A stretch of 64,000 nt of DNA from contig NZ_CP063533.1 in the NCBI RefSeq assembly GCF_028751035.1, positions 186,001-250,000 on the forward strand. The letters are read 5' to 3'. The notes under the pieces were generated by a model. It was given only the letters and a program-made list of their open reading frames with translations, did no database searches and had not been told where the DNA came from. Position numbers and translations under genes: made by a program. Numbering within the stretch: the first letter of the stretch is position 1; each line of letters starts with the position of its first letter. This stretch comes from Helicobacter winghamensis ATCC BAA-430. Its GTDB lineage: Bacteria > Campylobacterota > Campylobacteria > Campylobacterales > Helicobacteraceae. Positions 28,224 through 37,819 of the stretch are shown here, piece after piece.

Positions 28224-28301
28224 AATTAAAAGCCTTGTGTTTTTCTTGGATTCTAACTAAAATTACTTTAAAATACATAATTTTGTTTAGGAGAGTGTGC
28301 T

Positions 28302-29147
28302 TTGGTTGCGGTGTTTGATTGTGAAACAATTTTAGATGTGGAGTTGCTTAAAAAAGGTTTTAAACAAGCATTTATGGATCATGGAATTAACATAGCGCAA
28401 TGCAATGATTTAGAGCTTAGCAAAAAGGCAATGGAGATTCAAAAAGAACAGAGTGGGAGTGAGTTTTTACCTATTTGTTATCATCAAGTTGTGAGTATTG
28501 CGGCTGTGCTTTGTGATGAGTATGGAAAATTTATTAAAGTGGGAAATTTTAAAGCAAAGGGTGATTCTAAAGAAGAAAGGGAAAAAAGTATTATTCAAGA
28601 TTTCTTAAATTATCTTAACCATAAGCAACCTAAGCTTGTAAGCTACAATGGGCGGGGTTTTGATATGCCTATGCTACTTTTGCGTGCGATGAAATATCGC
28701 TTAAGCGCAAATGCGTATTTTGAAGAAAATAATCCAGAGTTTAATAAGAGTAAATGGGAGAATTATCGCCAAAGATATTGCGAGCGATTTCATTTAGATT
28801 TGCTAGAAGTTTTGGGGAATTATGGGGCTGTGCGGAATCTAAAATTAGATGTACTTGCTAATTTAGTAGGCTTTCCTGGCAAATACGATACAAGTGGCGA
28901 TATGGTGCTTGATATGTATTATAATGGAGAGCTAGAAAAGATAGACACTTATTGCCAAAGTGATGTGCTAAACACTTATGGATTGTATTTAAACTATGAG
29001 CTTTTAAAGGGAAATTTGAGCAATGAAGATTATTTGACAATTTTACAAAAGTGGCGCGATAAACTTACAAAAGATGAGAACACAAAAAACAAAGAGTATT
29101 ATCCTGTATTTTTTGATACAATTAGCGCACAATTAAATCAAGGATAA
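28302..29147 (+). CDS. predicted 3'-5' exonuclease (PolB-like, DEDD fold)
   Basis: The 281-residue product has an RNase H-like exonuclease layout: VFDCETILD (first acidic motif) at the N-terminus, LVSYNGRGFDMPMLL (second, with Asp) and a late YCQSDVLNTYGL (third). This matches the small bacterial family related to the proofreading domain of family B polymerases. Its substrate is unknown. The start is a TTG at 28302 after a TAGGAGAG site; the catalytic motif begins only four residues later. It leads an operon with the next gene and hisH-hisA. Confidence 0.75.
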   Translation: MVAVFDCETILDVELLKKGFKQAFMDHGINIAQCNDLELSKKAMEIQKEQSGSEFLPICYHQVVSIAAVLCDEYGKFIKVGNFKAKGDSKEEREKSIIQDFLNYLNHKQPKLVSYNGRGFDMPMLLLRAMKYRLSANAYFEENNPEFNKSKWENYRQRYCERFHLDLLEVLGNYGAVRNLKLDVLANLVGFPGKYDTSGDMVLDMYYNGELEKIDTYCQSDVLNTYGLYLNYELLKGNLSNEDYLTILQKWRDKLTKDENTKNKEYYPVFFDTISAQLNQG

Positions 29148-29149
29148 CA

Positions 29150-30055
29150 ATGCTTTCAAAAGAGATTTTGCAATTTAGTGAAATGCGTTATGAGATTAGG
29201 GCGTATTTATGTTTTTTACTTCAACGCAATATTAAAAATAATCTCCCCCATATAGAGTTAAATAAAATTATTGATGGATTGCATAAGATTGAACATGAAG
29301 TTGGGATTTTTGAGCTTTTGTATGTGCTTGATGCAAGCGGAAGTTTGGTAATAGATGGAATATCAAAGGATTCTACTTTGGAGTGCAAAAAGGGGGATAA
29401 TCACAATGAGCGCGCGTATTTTTACCGTGCTGTTAAAGAGAAAAAGTGTATTTTGACTGATCCTTATCCTTCTCTTGCTAGTGGAAATCTTGTAGTTACA
29501 GTATCTTATCCATTGTATAACGATAAAGGTAAGTTAATATATGTGGTATGTATGGATATTCCCCTAGAGCAAACTTCGCTTCTTGTGCGACCAGCACCGC
29601 TTTTTGGATTCTTTTCTGGCTTTGGAAAGAGTGTGTATTTTGTGATGTCTTTGGCGTTGTTTTTAGTGAGTGCGTTGCTGTTAGTTAAAGGTGGGATTAG
29701 TATGTGGGAAGGGCTTTTGCGTTTTAATCGCTTGGATATTAAAGATGTCTTTGAAGCGACTATTTTAATTACGCTCTCTTTAGCGATTTTTGATTTGGTG
29801 CGTGCGATTTTTGAAGAAGAAGTGTTGGGAAGACAAAAATCGCAAGATTCTAAAATGGTGCATAAGACAATGACGCGCTTTTTAGGATCTATTGTGATAG
29901 CGCTTGCCATTGAAGCCTTAATGCTCGTGTTTAAATTTACTATTATTGAGCCTGAAAAACTCATTTATGCGGTGTATTTAATTGGTGCGGTTACTTGCTT
30001 ACTGATTGGACTTGCAGTGTATATGCGCTTTACGGCAAAATTTAAAAGAGATTAA
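29150..30055 (+). CDS. membrane protein with a PDC/Cache-type sensor domain
   Basis: The 301-residue product starts with a soluble region of about 165 residues ending in a PDC/Cache-like segment (AYFYRAVKEKKCILTDPYPSL, VVTVSYPLYNDKGKLIYVVCMDIPL). Four hydrophobic segments follow (about residues 162-182, 198-218, 245-265 and 274-294). No kinase, methyl-accepting or cyclase output domain is present, so it resembles a sensor without a known output. It starts 2 bases after the exonuclease stop and abuts hisH. Function unknown. Confidence 0.6.
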   Translation: MLSKEILQFSEMRYEIRAYLCFLLQRNIKNNLPHIELNKIIDGLHKIEHEVGIFELLYVLDASGSLVIDGISKDSTLECKKGDNHNERAYFYRAVKEKKCILTDPYPSLASGNLVVTVSYPLYNDKGKLIYVVCMDIPLEQTSLLVRPAPLFGFFSGFGKSVYFVMSLALFLVSALLLVKGGISMWEGLLRFNRLDIKDVFEATILITLSLAIFDLVRAIFEEEVLGRQKSQDSKMVHKTMTRFLGSIVIALAIEALMLVFKFTIIEPEKLIYAVYLIGAVTCLLIGLAVYMRFTAKFKRD

Positions 30056-30658
30056 ATGTTAGGGATTGTAAATTATCAAGTTGGCAATCTTGCAAGTGTT
30101 AAAAATGCAGTTTTAAGGCTTGGAGAAAAGGTAGAGATTGAGAGTAATCCGTATAATCTTAAAAACTATGATCGCCTGATTTTGCCCGGAGTTGGGGCAT
30201 TTGGTGATGCAATGGAGCATTTGCGTAATTCTGGTATGCAAGAAGCAGTGCTAGAGTTTGTAAAAAGCGGTAAGCCTTTGCTTGGGATTTGCTTAGGAAT
30301 GCAACTTCTTTTTCAAAAAAGTTATGAGTTTGGCGAACATTTTGGACTTGGGCTTTTAGAAGGGGAAGTGGTGAAATTTAATTTTGACAATAGTGTAAAA
30401 AAGATTCCGCATATGGGGTGGAATGTCGTGCATAAAAAGATGGAATCGCCTTTATTGCAAGATTTGGATTCTATTTTTTATTTGTATTTTGTGCATAGTT
30501 TTTATGTTAAAAATTTAGAAAATGCAGTTGGGGTTAGCAATTATGGAGTAGATTTTGCTTCTATTGTGCAAAAAGAGAATATTTTTGGAATCCAGCCTCA
30601 TCCGGAAAAATCACACAATGTAGGGCTTAGGATTCTTAAAAATTTTATAGAGTTATAA
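30056..30658 (+). CDS. hisH: imidazole glycerol phosphate synthase, glutaminase subunit
   Basis: HisH supplies ammonia to HisF in histidine synthesis. The 200-residue class I glutamine amidotransferase has GVGAFGDAM, the nucleophile elbow GICLGMQLLF (Cys) and the His-Glu pair in IQPHPEKSH. The ATG immediately follows the TAA of the preceding gene. hisA follows after 8 bases; hisF is not in the window. Confidence 0.95.
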   Translation: MLGIVNYQVGNLASVKNAVLRLGEKVEIESNPYNLKNYDRLILPGVGAFGDAMEHLRNSGMQEAVLEFVKSGKPLLGICLGMQLLFQKSYEFGEHFGLGLLEGEVVKFNFDNSVKKIPHMGWNVVHKKMESPLLQDLDSIFYLYFVHSFYVKNLENAVGVSNYGVDFASIVQKENIFGIQPHPEKSHNVGLRILKNFIEL

Positions 30659-30666
30659 GGGGAAAT

Positions 30667-31380
30667 ATGCAGATTATTCCAGCAATTGATTTAAAAGATG
30701 GTTGTGCTGTTCGGCTTAGTCAAGGCTTAATGGAGAGTGCAAAGATTTATGAAAAAGATCCTTTAGATTTAGCAAAACATTTTGAATATCTTGGGGCTAA
30801 GTATTTGCATATTGTGGATTTAGATGGTGCATTTGCAGGAGAGCCAAAAAATCATAGGGTAATTGAAAGAATTTGTAGGGATTCTAAGCTTAAAATTGAA
30901 GTTGGGGGTGGAATCCGTAATGAAGAGATTATTAAAAGTTATATTGATTTAGGTGTTACGCGCGTGATTTTAGGCTCTATCGCGCTTAAAAACCCAGAAT
31001 TTGCGCTCAAAATGGCAGAAAAATATGCGGTAGTTATAGGCATTGATGCAAAAGATGGTAAGGTTGCAACAGAAGGTTGGGCGAAGAGTGGAAGCACTCT
31101 AGCTTGGGAGTTTGCAGAGATTTTTAAAGGTAGCAAAGTAGAGGCTATTATTTGCACAGACATTGCGCGTGATGGAATGCTAAATGGAATCAATGTGGAT
31201 TTTGCAAAAACAATTCAACAAAAAAGCGAGCTTTTTACCATTGCTAGTGGTGGATTATCAAACCTAAGTGATTTTGAAAAGTTAGAAAATGCTAGAATCA
31301 GTGGTGTGATTGTAGGAAAAGCGTTTTATGAAGGGAAAATTGATTTAAAAGAAGTTTTTGAAAAATTTGGAGATAAGTAG
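30667..31380 (+). CDS. hisA: ProFAR isomerase
   Basis: Catalyses the Amadori rearrangement of ProFAR to PRFAR, the substrate of HisHF. The 237-residue TIM barrel starts IIPAIDLKDGCAVRL and has HIVDLDGAFAG, VGGGIRNEE and ASGGLSNLSDF, the phosphate-binding and catalytic (Asp) segments of HisA. An AAGGGG site precedes the ATG. Histidine synthesis genes separate this organism from H. pylori. Confidence 0.94.
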   Translation: MQIIPAIDLKDGCAVRLSQGLMESAKIYEKDPLDLAKHFEYLGAKYLHIVDLDGAFAGEPKNHRVIERICRDSKLKIEVGGGIRNEEIIKSYIDLGVTRVILGSIALKNPEFALKMAEKYAVVIGIDAKDGKVATEGWAKSGSTLAWEFAEIFKGSKVEAIICTDIARDGMLNGINVDFAKTIQQKSELFTIASGGLSNLSDFEKLENARISGVIVGKAFYEGKIDLKEVFEKFGDK

Positions 31381-31433
31381 ATATAAAGCGCATAAAACTT
31401 TAGAATTTTATGTTTTCTTATAGGAAATTGTGC

Positions 31434-31439
31434 TAATAT
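31434..31439 (+). promoter_or_regulatory. -10 box upstream of cheY
   Basis: TAATAT about 50 bases before the cheY start, in the 109-base hisA-cheY spacer; it suggests a separate promoter for the cheY-prmA-ftsH unit. Confidence 0.45.
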
Positions 31440-31489
31440 GCTCCGTTAATTTTTCTAATTAGAAGTTTTAATTTTACAAGGAGTTAGCT

Positions 31490-31864
31490 TTGAAAATGGT
31501 TGTTGTTGATGATAGCTCTACGATGCGTAGAATTATCAAAAATACCTTAGCAAGACTTGGTTATAACGATATTTTAGAAGGTGAAAATGGCGTTGAGGGT
31601 TGGGAAAAAATGAATGCTAACCCTGATGTCAAGGTTCTAATCACGGACTGGAATATGCCAGAAATGAATGGTTTGGATTTAGTTAAGAAAGTGCGTGCTG
31701 ATGAGCGCTTTAAAGATATTCCTATTATTATGGTTACAACAGAGGGTGGGAAAGCAGAAGTTATTACAGCGTTAAAAGCAGGAGTAAATAATTATATTGT
31801 AAAGCCTTTCACGCCGCAAGTTTTAAAAGAAAAATTAGAAGTTGTTTTAGGTGTAAATGACTAA
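31490..31864 (+). CDS. cheY: chemotaxis response regulator CheY
   Basis: Single receiver domain that, when phosphorylated by CheA, binds the flagellar switch. The 124-residue product has VVVDDSSTMRR, the phospho-acceptor D53 in ITDWNMPEMNG, VTTEGG and K105 in VKPF. A TTG start at 31490 is chosen because AAGGAG lies six bases before it; the in-frame ATG two codons later is an alternative. prmA and ftsH follow closely. Confidence 0.93.
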   Translation: MKMVVVDDSSTMRRIIKNTLARLGYNDILEGENGVEGWEKMNANPDVKVLITDWNMPEMNGLDLVKKVRADERFKDIPIIMVTTEGGKAEVITALKAGVNNYIVKPFTPQVLKEKLEVVLGVND

Positions 31865-31866
31865 AG

Positions 31867-32703
31867 ATGGAGTCTTGTTATTATTGCCTAAGCGTTACAG
31901 CAAGTGATTATTTATGGCTATTGCAAGATAAAGCACTTGAAATAACAGGTGAGGCGATTGAAGAGATTGAAAATGGATTCCTTATTCGCACGGAAAAATC
32001 TAAAGAATATATAGAATTTTTAAAGGCACAATTTGTTTCCTATGCAAAAGAGATAGAGCAAATCTTTGGTGAGACAGTTGGCTTAGAATTAAGTGTTAGT
32101 ATTTGTGAGAATGAGGATTGGATTGCTAAATACCGCGATTCCATTACCCCTATTGAATGTGGAAGATATTATATCCACCCTTCTTGGTATGCTAAAAAAA
32201 ATAACAAAATTAATGTTATTATAGATCCAGCACTTGCTTTTGGGAGCGGACATCACGCAAGTACTTTCGGCTGTTTGAAAGCTTTAGATGCATTGGAGCT
32301 TCAAAATAAGAAGGTTTTAGATGTGGGTTGCGGAAGTGGGATTTTAAGCATTTGCGCTAAAAAAAGTGGTGCGATTGTGTGGGCTTGTGATACTGATGAA
32401 GTGGCAGTAGATTCTACAAAAGAGAATATGCGAAAAAATGGTGTGGTTTTAGATCAAGTCTTTTTGGGGTCTTTACACGTAATTCCACAAAACAAGGAAT
32501 CTTTTGATATTGTTTTAGCAAATCTTTTAGCCGATATCATTGTGGCACTGCCTTTACGGGATTTTGTAAAAAAAGAAGGATATTTGATTTTATCAGGAAT
32601 TTTAGAGAAATATTTACAAAAAGTTCTTGATAAATTCAAAGATTTTAAAGTTATATCACAAGAAATTAATACAGAGTGGGTAACTTTAGTTTTACAAAAA
32701 TAA
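31867..32703 (+). CDS. prmA: ribosomal protein L11 methyltransferase
   Basis: SAM-dependent methyltransferase that methylates L11. The 278-residue product has PALAFGSGHHAST, the SAM motif VLDVGCGSGIL and IVLANLLADI (motif IV), all diagnostic of PrmA. It begins 2 bases after the cheY stop with a weak ribosome site, suggesting translation coupled to cheY. ftsH starts 10 bases after its stop. Confidence 0.92.
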   Translation: MESCYYCLSVTASDYLWLLQDKALEITGEAIEEIENGFLIRTEKSKEYIEFLKAQFVSYAKEIEQIFGETVGLELSVSICENEDWIAKYRDSITPIECGRYYIHPSWYAKKNNKINVIIDPALAFGSGHHASTFGCLKALDALELQNKKVLDVGCGSGILSICAKKSGAIVWACDTDEVAVDSTKENMRKNGVVLDQVFLGSLHVIPQNKESFDIVLANLLADIIVALPLRDFVKKEGYLILSGILEKYLQKVLDKFKDFKVISQEINTEWVTLVLQK

Positions 32704-32713
32704 AAGGATATAA

Positions 32714-34642
32714 ATGCAAAATCTAAATAATAATCAAAATCCACAAGATAAAAAACCTAATGGATTTTTTAATCAAAATCCACTGATGGTTTTTGTGATT
32801 TTTGCAATCATTGCTATTGTAGCATTTAAGATGATGTCGCCTAGTGGAGAAGTCAGTAAGTTAAGTGGAGCAAGTACAACACGAACAATTAATTATTATG
32901 AGTTAAAAAAGCTTATTGAAAATAAGCAAGTGGATTTTGTTGCCATTGGTCAAACTAATATTAAGGCAACTTCTGAGAGTGGCGGAAGTAAGATAATTTA
33001 TAACGCACAACGCGTAAATCCGGATAACACACTAATTCCTTTACTTGATGAAAAAGGTGTGGAATACACAGGTTATAGTGAGAATAATTGGTTAAGCGAT
33101 ATGCTTTTTGGTTGGGTTTTACCTGTGTTTATTTTCTTTGCAATTTGGATGTTTTTAGCAAATCGTATGCAAAAAAATATGGGGAATGGAATTTTGGGAA
33201 TTGGAAGCTCAAAAAAACTTGTCAATGCAGAAAAGCCAAATGTGAAATTTGAAGATATGGCTGGAAATTCAGAAGCAAAAGATGAGGTTGTAGAGGTGGT
33301 AGATTTTTTGAAAAATCCTGAACGCTATGCAACTTTGGGAGCTAAGATTCCAAAAGGCGTGCTTTTAGTAGGACCTCCTGGAACTGGAAAAACGCTTTTA
33401 GCAAAAGCAGTGGCAGGGGAGGCGAATGTGCCGTTTTTTTCTGTGAGTGGAAGTAGCTTTATTGAAATGTTTGTGGGTGTGGGTGCTAGTCGTGTGCGTG
33501 ATTTGTTTGAAAATGCAAAGAAGGAAGCCCCAAGTATCATCTTTATTGATGAGATTGATGCTATTGGAAAAAGTCGTGCGGCGGGAGGAATGATAAGTGG
33601 AAATGATGAAAGAGAGCAAACGCTAAATCAACTTTTGGCGGAAATGGATGGATTTAGCTCTGATGCCTCTCCAGTAATTGTTCTTGCTGCGACAAATCGT
33701 CCTGAAGTGCTTGATCCAGCACTTTTAAGACCGGGAAGATTTGATAGACAAGTGCTTGTAGATAAACCAGATTTTGAGGGGCGTGTGGAAATCTTAAAAG
33801 TGCATATTAAAAATATTAAGTTAGCGCGCAGTGTGGATTTATTTGAGGTAGCAAAACTAACAGCTGGGCTTGCAGGTGCAGATTTGGCAAATATAGTAAA
33901 TGAAGCAGCGCTTCTTGCAGGGCGTAATAATAAAAAGGAGGTTGAACAAAGCGATTTCTTAGAAGCAGTAGAGAGGGGAATTGCAGGATTGGAGAAAAAA
34001 TCTCGTAGAATTTCTCCAAAAGAGAAGAAAATTGTTGCTTATCATGAAAGTGGGCATGCTTTAATTGCAGAGATTACAAAGGGCGCAAAAAAGGTTACAA
34101 AGGTTTCTATAATTCCTCGCGGGCTTGCAGCGCTTGGTTATACACTAAATGCTCCTGAAGAAAATAAATATTTAATGCAAAAACATGAATTGCTGGCAGA
34201 AGTTGATGTCTTGCTTGGTGGAAGGGCTGCTGAAGAAGTATTTTTAGGAGAGATTTCAACGGGGGCTAGCAACGATTTAGAGAGAGCAACTGATATTATT
34301 AAGGCAATGGTAAGTTATTATGGAATGACAGAAGTTGCTGGTTTGATGGTACTTGAGAAGCAACGCAATGTGTTTTTAAATGGTGGTTTAAGTAGTGCTA
34401 GAGAATATAGCGAAGAAATGGCGCAAAAAATGGACACACATATCAAGGAAGTTTTAAATGAGCGCTTTACCGCGGTTAAGACTTCGTTAGAGACTTATAG
34501 GGAAGCTATTGAAAATATTGTAAAAGAATTATTTGAAAAAGAAAATATTGATGGCGAAAAAGTGCGCGAGATTATTAGAGACTATGAAGAAAAAAATAAT
34601 ATGGAATCGCGTCTTGTAGCATTAGAAAAAGAAGAAGCTTAA
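32714..34642 (+). CDS. ftsH: ATP-dependent zinc metalloprotease FtsH
   Basis: Membrane-anchored AAA+ protease for quality control of membrane and regulatory proteins. The 642-residue product has two membrane segments (about residues 16-36 and 125-145), an AAA+ domain with GPPGTGKT at 220-227 and [11 protein letters not shown], and the zinc site HESGH at 444-448. It is followed at 10-base spacing by the Psd-like gene, as part of cheY-prmA-ftsH-psd-like-pssA. Confidence 0.97.
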   Translation: MQNLNNNQNPQDKKPNGFFNQNPLMVFVIFAIIAIVAFKMMSPSGEVSKLSGASTTRTINYYELKKLIENKQVDFVAIGQTNIKATSESGGSKIIYNAQRVNPDNTLIPLLDEKGVEYTGYSENNWLSDMLFGWVLPVFIFFAIWMFLANRMQKNMGNGILGIGSSKKLVNAEKPNVKFEDMAGNSEAKDEVVEVVDFLKNPERYATLGAKIPKGVLLVGPPGTGKTLLAKAVAGEANVPFFSVSGSSFIEMFVGVGASRVRDLFENAKKEAPSIIFIDEIDAIGKSRAAGGMISGNDEREQTLNQLLAEMDGFSSDASPVIVLAATNRPEVLDPALLRPGRFDRQVLVDKPDFEGRVEILKVHIKNIKLARSVDLFEVAKLTAGLAGADLANIVNEAALLAGRNNKKEVEQSDFLEAVERGIAGLEKKSRRISPKEKKIVAYHESGHALIAEITKGAKKVTKVSIIPRGLAALGYTLNAPEENKYLMQKHELLAEVDVLLGGRAAEEVFLGEISTGASNDLERATDIIKAMVSYYGMTEVAGLMVLEKQRNVFLNGGLSSAREYSEEMAQKMDTHIKEVLNERFTAVKTSLETYREAIENIVKELFEKENIDGEKVREIIRDYEEKNNMESRLVALEKEEA

Positions 34643-34651
34643 AGGAGAGTT

Positions 34652-35278
34652 ATGAAAACAACCACAGAACTTATTGCAAAAGAAGGTTGGAAACCTTTAA
34701 TCATTGCGCTATTTGGACTTTTACTTTCTGTGTTGTTAAATTGGAATTTTTTAGCCTTTGTGTTTTTGGCTGTTGTGCTATGTATGGCGTATTTCTATCG
34801 TAATTTAGAACGCATTGCTGAAGATATTGCTGATGATTGTGTGTTAGCACCCTTAGATGGCATAATTAAGAATATTCAGAATAAAGAAGATGGAATTCAT
34901 TTAAGTATTAAAAAACCGATTTGTTTTTGTGGAATGCTTAGAATGCCGTTAGCTAAATTTGGTAAAGCCGGGGAAGCTATGGAGCTAGAGCGTGTTTTTG
35001 GACTTAAAAATGGTAAGAGTGCCACTGGGAAGCATATAAAGATTGCTTTTAAGCGCGATAGGGATAGTGAAACAATGCTCTATTTGACTTTGTATCCAAG
35101 AAATTTTTCACAACTTTTTTTGTATTTTTGGGATCTAGATTTTAAATTAGGTGAGCGTTTGGGATTTTTTTTAAGTGGCGATGCAGAGCTTGTAATTCCA
35201 TTGGAAGCGGAATTAAAAGTAAATATTGAAGATAAGATTTACGCTGGGCAAACATTGATTGCAAGCTTCAAGGAATAG
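34652..35278 (+). CDS. phosphatidylserine decarboxylase-like protein, probably non-cleaving
   Basis: The 208-residue product has two N-terminal membrane segments and the Psd-family core: LAPLDGIIKNI (like the family's PxDG), then AGEAMELERVFGLKNG, and ENKIYAG-like ends. Active Psd cleaves itself at an LGST or GS motif to form its pyruvoyl group; here that place reads FLSGDAELVIP, and the conserved histidine before it is also absent. It is therefore likely an inactive paralogue, with another Psd elsewhere. It lies 4 bases before pssA, which suggests a role in phospholipid synthesis. Confidence 0.7.
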   Translation: MKTTTELIAKEGWKPLIIALFGLLLSVLLNWNFLAFVFLAVVLCMAYFYRNLERIAEDIADDCVLAPLDGIIKNIQNKEDGIHLSIKKPICFCGMLRMPLAKFGKAGEAMELERVFGLKNGKSATGKHIKIAFKRDRDSETMLYLTLYPRNFSQLFLYFWDLDFKLGERLGFFLSGDAELVIPLEAELKVNIEDKIYAGQTLIASFKE

Positions 35279-35281
35279 GCA

Positions 35282-36010
35282 ATGCGTATTGATCCGCTTT
35301 ATATTTTTCCAAACCTTTTTACGGGTGCTAGCATTTATCTAGGAATCTTGGCGATTTCCTATGCATTTATGGGGCGTTTTACTTTAGCATGTTGGCTTGT
35401 GCTTGTGAGTTTAATTTTTGATGGATTAGATGGGCGTGTGGCTAGATTAACAGGCACAACAAGCAAGTTTGGGGTGGAGTTTGACTCTTTAGCTGATGTT
35501 GTTGCTTTTGGTGTGGCGCCGGCGATGATTTTGTTTTTTTACACAGGATTCCATTATGGAAAATTTGGCGTTGTTGTGGCTGGATTGTATGTTGTGTTTG
35601 GAGCAATCCGTCTAGCACGCTTTAATATTACTACAACTCAAAATGAGCCAAATGTTTTTATAGGTCTCCCTATTCCTGCTGCTGCGGTGTTTGTGGTGAG
35701 TTGGCTGCTTTTTGAGATGTATTTAAGCAGGATTTATCCGCACTATTCTTATGAAATTTTGCTGTTTTTAATGGTTGCAAGTCTTGCTGTGTCGCTTCTA
35801 ATGGTGAGTAATATCCGCTATCCCAGCTTTAAAAAGATGAATTTAGAGCGGTTTGGTTTTAAGAAAATCATTGTATTTTTAATGTTGGTGCTAGCAATTT
35901 TGTTTATCTATCCCATTTTTACGATTGTAACTTTGATTACTCTTTATGTATGTTTTGGTCCGAGTCGCGCGATGTATTACTTGCTAGCAAGACGCTTTAA
36001 TAAGGATTAA
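35282..36010 (+). CDS. pssA: CDP-diacylglycerol-serine O-phosphatidyltransferase
   Basis: Makes phosphatidylserine, the precursor of phosphatidylethanolamine. The 242-residue integral membrane protein carries the CDP-alcohol phosphotransferase signature DG-x2-AR-x8-G-x3-D-x3-D (DGRVARLTG then FGVEFDSLAD) around residues 51-73. Several membrane segments follow. The ATG follows AAGGAA. It directly follows the Psd-like gene. Confidence 0.94.
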   Translation: MRIDPLYIFPNLFTGASIYLGILAISYAFMGRFTLACWLVLVSLIFDGLDGRVARLTGTTSKFGVEFDSLADVVAFGVAPAMILFFYTGFHYGKFGVVVAGLYVVFGAIRLARFNITTTQNEPNVFIGLPIPAAAVFVVSWLLFEMYLSRIYPHYSYEILLFLMVASLAVSLLMVSNIRYPSFKKMNLERFGFKKIIVFLMLVLAILFIYPIFTIVTLITLYVCFGPSRAMYYLLARRFNKD

Positions 36011-36011
36011 A

Positions 36012-36086
36012 ATGCGAACAAAATTTGTTTTTTGTTGTTGTAAAAATCTTTTAACGCTTTCTCTGTATTCCCCACTGGGTTTGTAG
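36012..36086 (+). CDS. candidate leucine-rich leader peptide upstream of leuA
   Basis: A 24-codon frame (ATG 36012, TAG 36084) starts one base after the pssA stop, with AAGGA 5 bases before its ATG. Six of its last twelve codons are leucine (CTT, TTA, CTT, CTG, CTG, TTG), including two CTG codons that are uncommon in nearby genes. Three Cys codons (TGT) precede them. It ends 35 bases before leuA. This is the pattern of a LeuL-type leader that senses charged tRNA-Leu. No classical terminator hairpin follows, so the mechanism is not clear. Confidence 0.5.
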   Translation: MRTKFVFCCCKNLLTLSLYSPLGL

Positions 36087-36121
36087 ATTTTCTATTAAAC
36101 ATATATTTTAAGGATTTTTAA

Positions 36122-37651
36122 ATGGAAATGATTAAGATTTTTGATACAACTTTAAGAGATGGTGAGCAAAGCCCAGGTGCTTCTATGAATACAGAAGAAA
36201 AAGTCAAACTTGCTTTACAATTAGAACGACTTGGTGTAGATATAATGGAAGCCGGGTTTGCAGCAGCAAGTCCGGGGGATTTTGAAGCCATCAGTAGAAT
36301 TGCTGAAGTGGTGCAAAATAGCACAATTTGTTCTCTAGCGCGTGCGATTCCAAATGATATTGAACGCGCAGCAAAGGCATTAGATGGAGCCAAACAAAAG
36401 CGTATTCATACTTTTATTGCCACAAGCCCTATCCATATGGAATTTAAGCTAAAAATGCAACCTAATGAAGTGCTAAAACGCGCAGTTGAAGCAGTTAAGC
36501 TTGCTAGAAGCCTGTGTGAAGATGTGGAATTTAGTTGCGAAGATGCGTGTAGAAGCGATATAGGATTTTTAAAAGAAGTGGCTCTTGCCGTGATTGAAGC
36601 AGGTGCTAAGACTTTAAATTTACCTGATACAGTTGGCTATCGTCTGCCACAAGAATTAGGATATATTATAAAAGAGCTTAAATCTTGCGTTGGGGATTTG
36701 GCAATTTTATCTGTGCATTGTCATAATGATTTAGGATTAGCGGTTGCAAACTCGCTTGCTGGAATTCAAAATGGAGCAAGGCAATTAGAATGCACGATTA
36801 ATGGGCTAGGCGAAAGAGCTGGAAATACCGCACTAGAAGAAGTTGTGATGATTTTGAAAACGCGTAAGGATATTTTTGGGGATTTAGAGACGCGTATTAA
36901 CACCAAAGAAATTTACGCAGCAAGCAAGCTGGTTGCTGATATTACGGGAATTTGTCCGCAACCTAATAAGGCAATTGTAGGAAAAAATGCCTTTGCTCAC
37001 GAGAGTGGAATCCATCAAGATGGAATGCTTAAACATAGGGAAACTTATGAAATTATGTCCGCAAGTGATATTGGGATTCCGCAAGATAAGGGCTTGGTAC
37101 TTGGAAAGCATAGTGGAAGAGCGGCGTTTAAGGATAAATTAACAAGTTTAGGATTTAATGATTTAACCAAAGAAGCCCTTGATAACGCATTTGAGAAGTT
37201 TAAGGTGCTGTGCGATAAGAAAAAAGAAGTGTATGATGAGGATATTCGCGCACTTCTTACAGAAGAGGCAACAAAGATTCCACAAGTTTTTGAATTGCTT
37301 GCAATGCAAATTAGTAGTGATTCTAATGGCGTGCCTTATGCAGCAATTTCTATCTTAAAAGATGGGATTAGTCGTATTGACGCGGCAATTGGGAATGGGA
37401 GTGTGGATGCGATTTTAAAAACCATTGATAGAATTAGTGGATACAATGGAATCTTAAAAGATTATAAAGTAGAAGCCGTGAGTGAAGGTAAAGATGCGCT
37501 TGCAAAAGTTGTTGTAAAAGCAGAATTTGAACCTAATAAACCTGCATTTATCGGACATGGATTGCATTTGGATACTTTACAAGCCACAGCTAAAGCGTAT
37601 CTTGGTGCGTTAAATAGTTATTTGTCAATGCGTTCTTTAATTGCTAAATAA
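36122..37651 (+). CDS. leuA: 2-isopropylmalate synthase
   Basis: First committed step of leucine synthesis (2-ketoisovalerate plus acetyl-CoA). The 509-residue product has [17 protein letters not shown], the metal-binding [15 protein letters not shown] and [14 protein letters not shown], and a C-terminal leucine-binding regulatory domain (about residues 390-505). Start ATG follows AAGGA. leuB, leuC and leuD are not next to it. A leucine-codon-rich leader frame lies upstream. Confidence 0.96.
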   Translation: MEMIKIFDTTLRDGEQSPGASMNTEEKVKLALQLERLGVDIMEAGFAAASPGDFEAISRIAEVVQNSTICSLARAIPNDIERAAKALDGAKQKRIHTFIATSPIHMEFKLKMQPNEVLKRAVEAVKLARSLCEDVEFSCEDACRSDIGFLKEVALAVIEAGAKTLNLPDTVGYRLPQELGYIIKELKSCVGDLAILSVHCHNDLGLAVANSLAGIQNGARQLECTINGLGERAGNTALEEVVMILKTRKDIFGDLETRINTKEIYAASKLVADITGICPQPNKAIVGKNAFAHESGIHQDGMLKHRETYEIMSASDIGIPQDKGLVLGKHSGRAAFKDKLTSLGFNDLTKEALDNAFEKFKVLCDKKKEVYDEDIRALLTEEATKIPQVFELLAMQISSDSNGVPYAAISILKDGISRIDAAIGNGSVDAILKTIDRISGYNGILKDYKVEAVSEGKDALAKVVVKAEFEPNKPAFIGHGLHLDTLQATAKAYLGALNSYLSMRSLIAK

Positions 37652-37678
37652 GGGTATTTTGGGGAAAAGGATTTCTTG

Positions 37679-37768
37679 ATTTGGATTTGAGATTTAGAGT
37701 GTCGATAGACTCTACAAATCCAAATAATGAAACAGACGAAAATTTTGTGGTTTTGTTTAGTTGTCTGT
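37679..37768 (+). ncRNA. two tandem stem-loops in the leuA-secG spacer (candidate structured RNA)
   Basis: The 404-base spacer has no credible gene. ATTTGGATTTG (37679-37689) pairs perfectly with CAAATCCAAAT (37715-37725); inside it TAGAGT (37695-37700) pairs with ACTCTA (37709-37714), giving 17 pairs with one 5-nt bulge and an 8-nt loop. A second stem, ACAGAC (37732-37737) with GTCTGT (37763-37768), follows. There is no U-tail after either stem, so this is not a standard terminator. Strand is assumed; it may be a small RNA or an mRNA 3' element. Confidence 0.4.
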
Positions 37769-37819
37769 GTGATAAATACATAATCTTTGATATTTTAGGT
37801 TTAATAAAAAGTTTATTTT

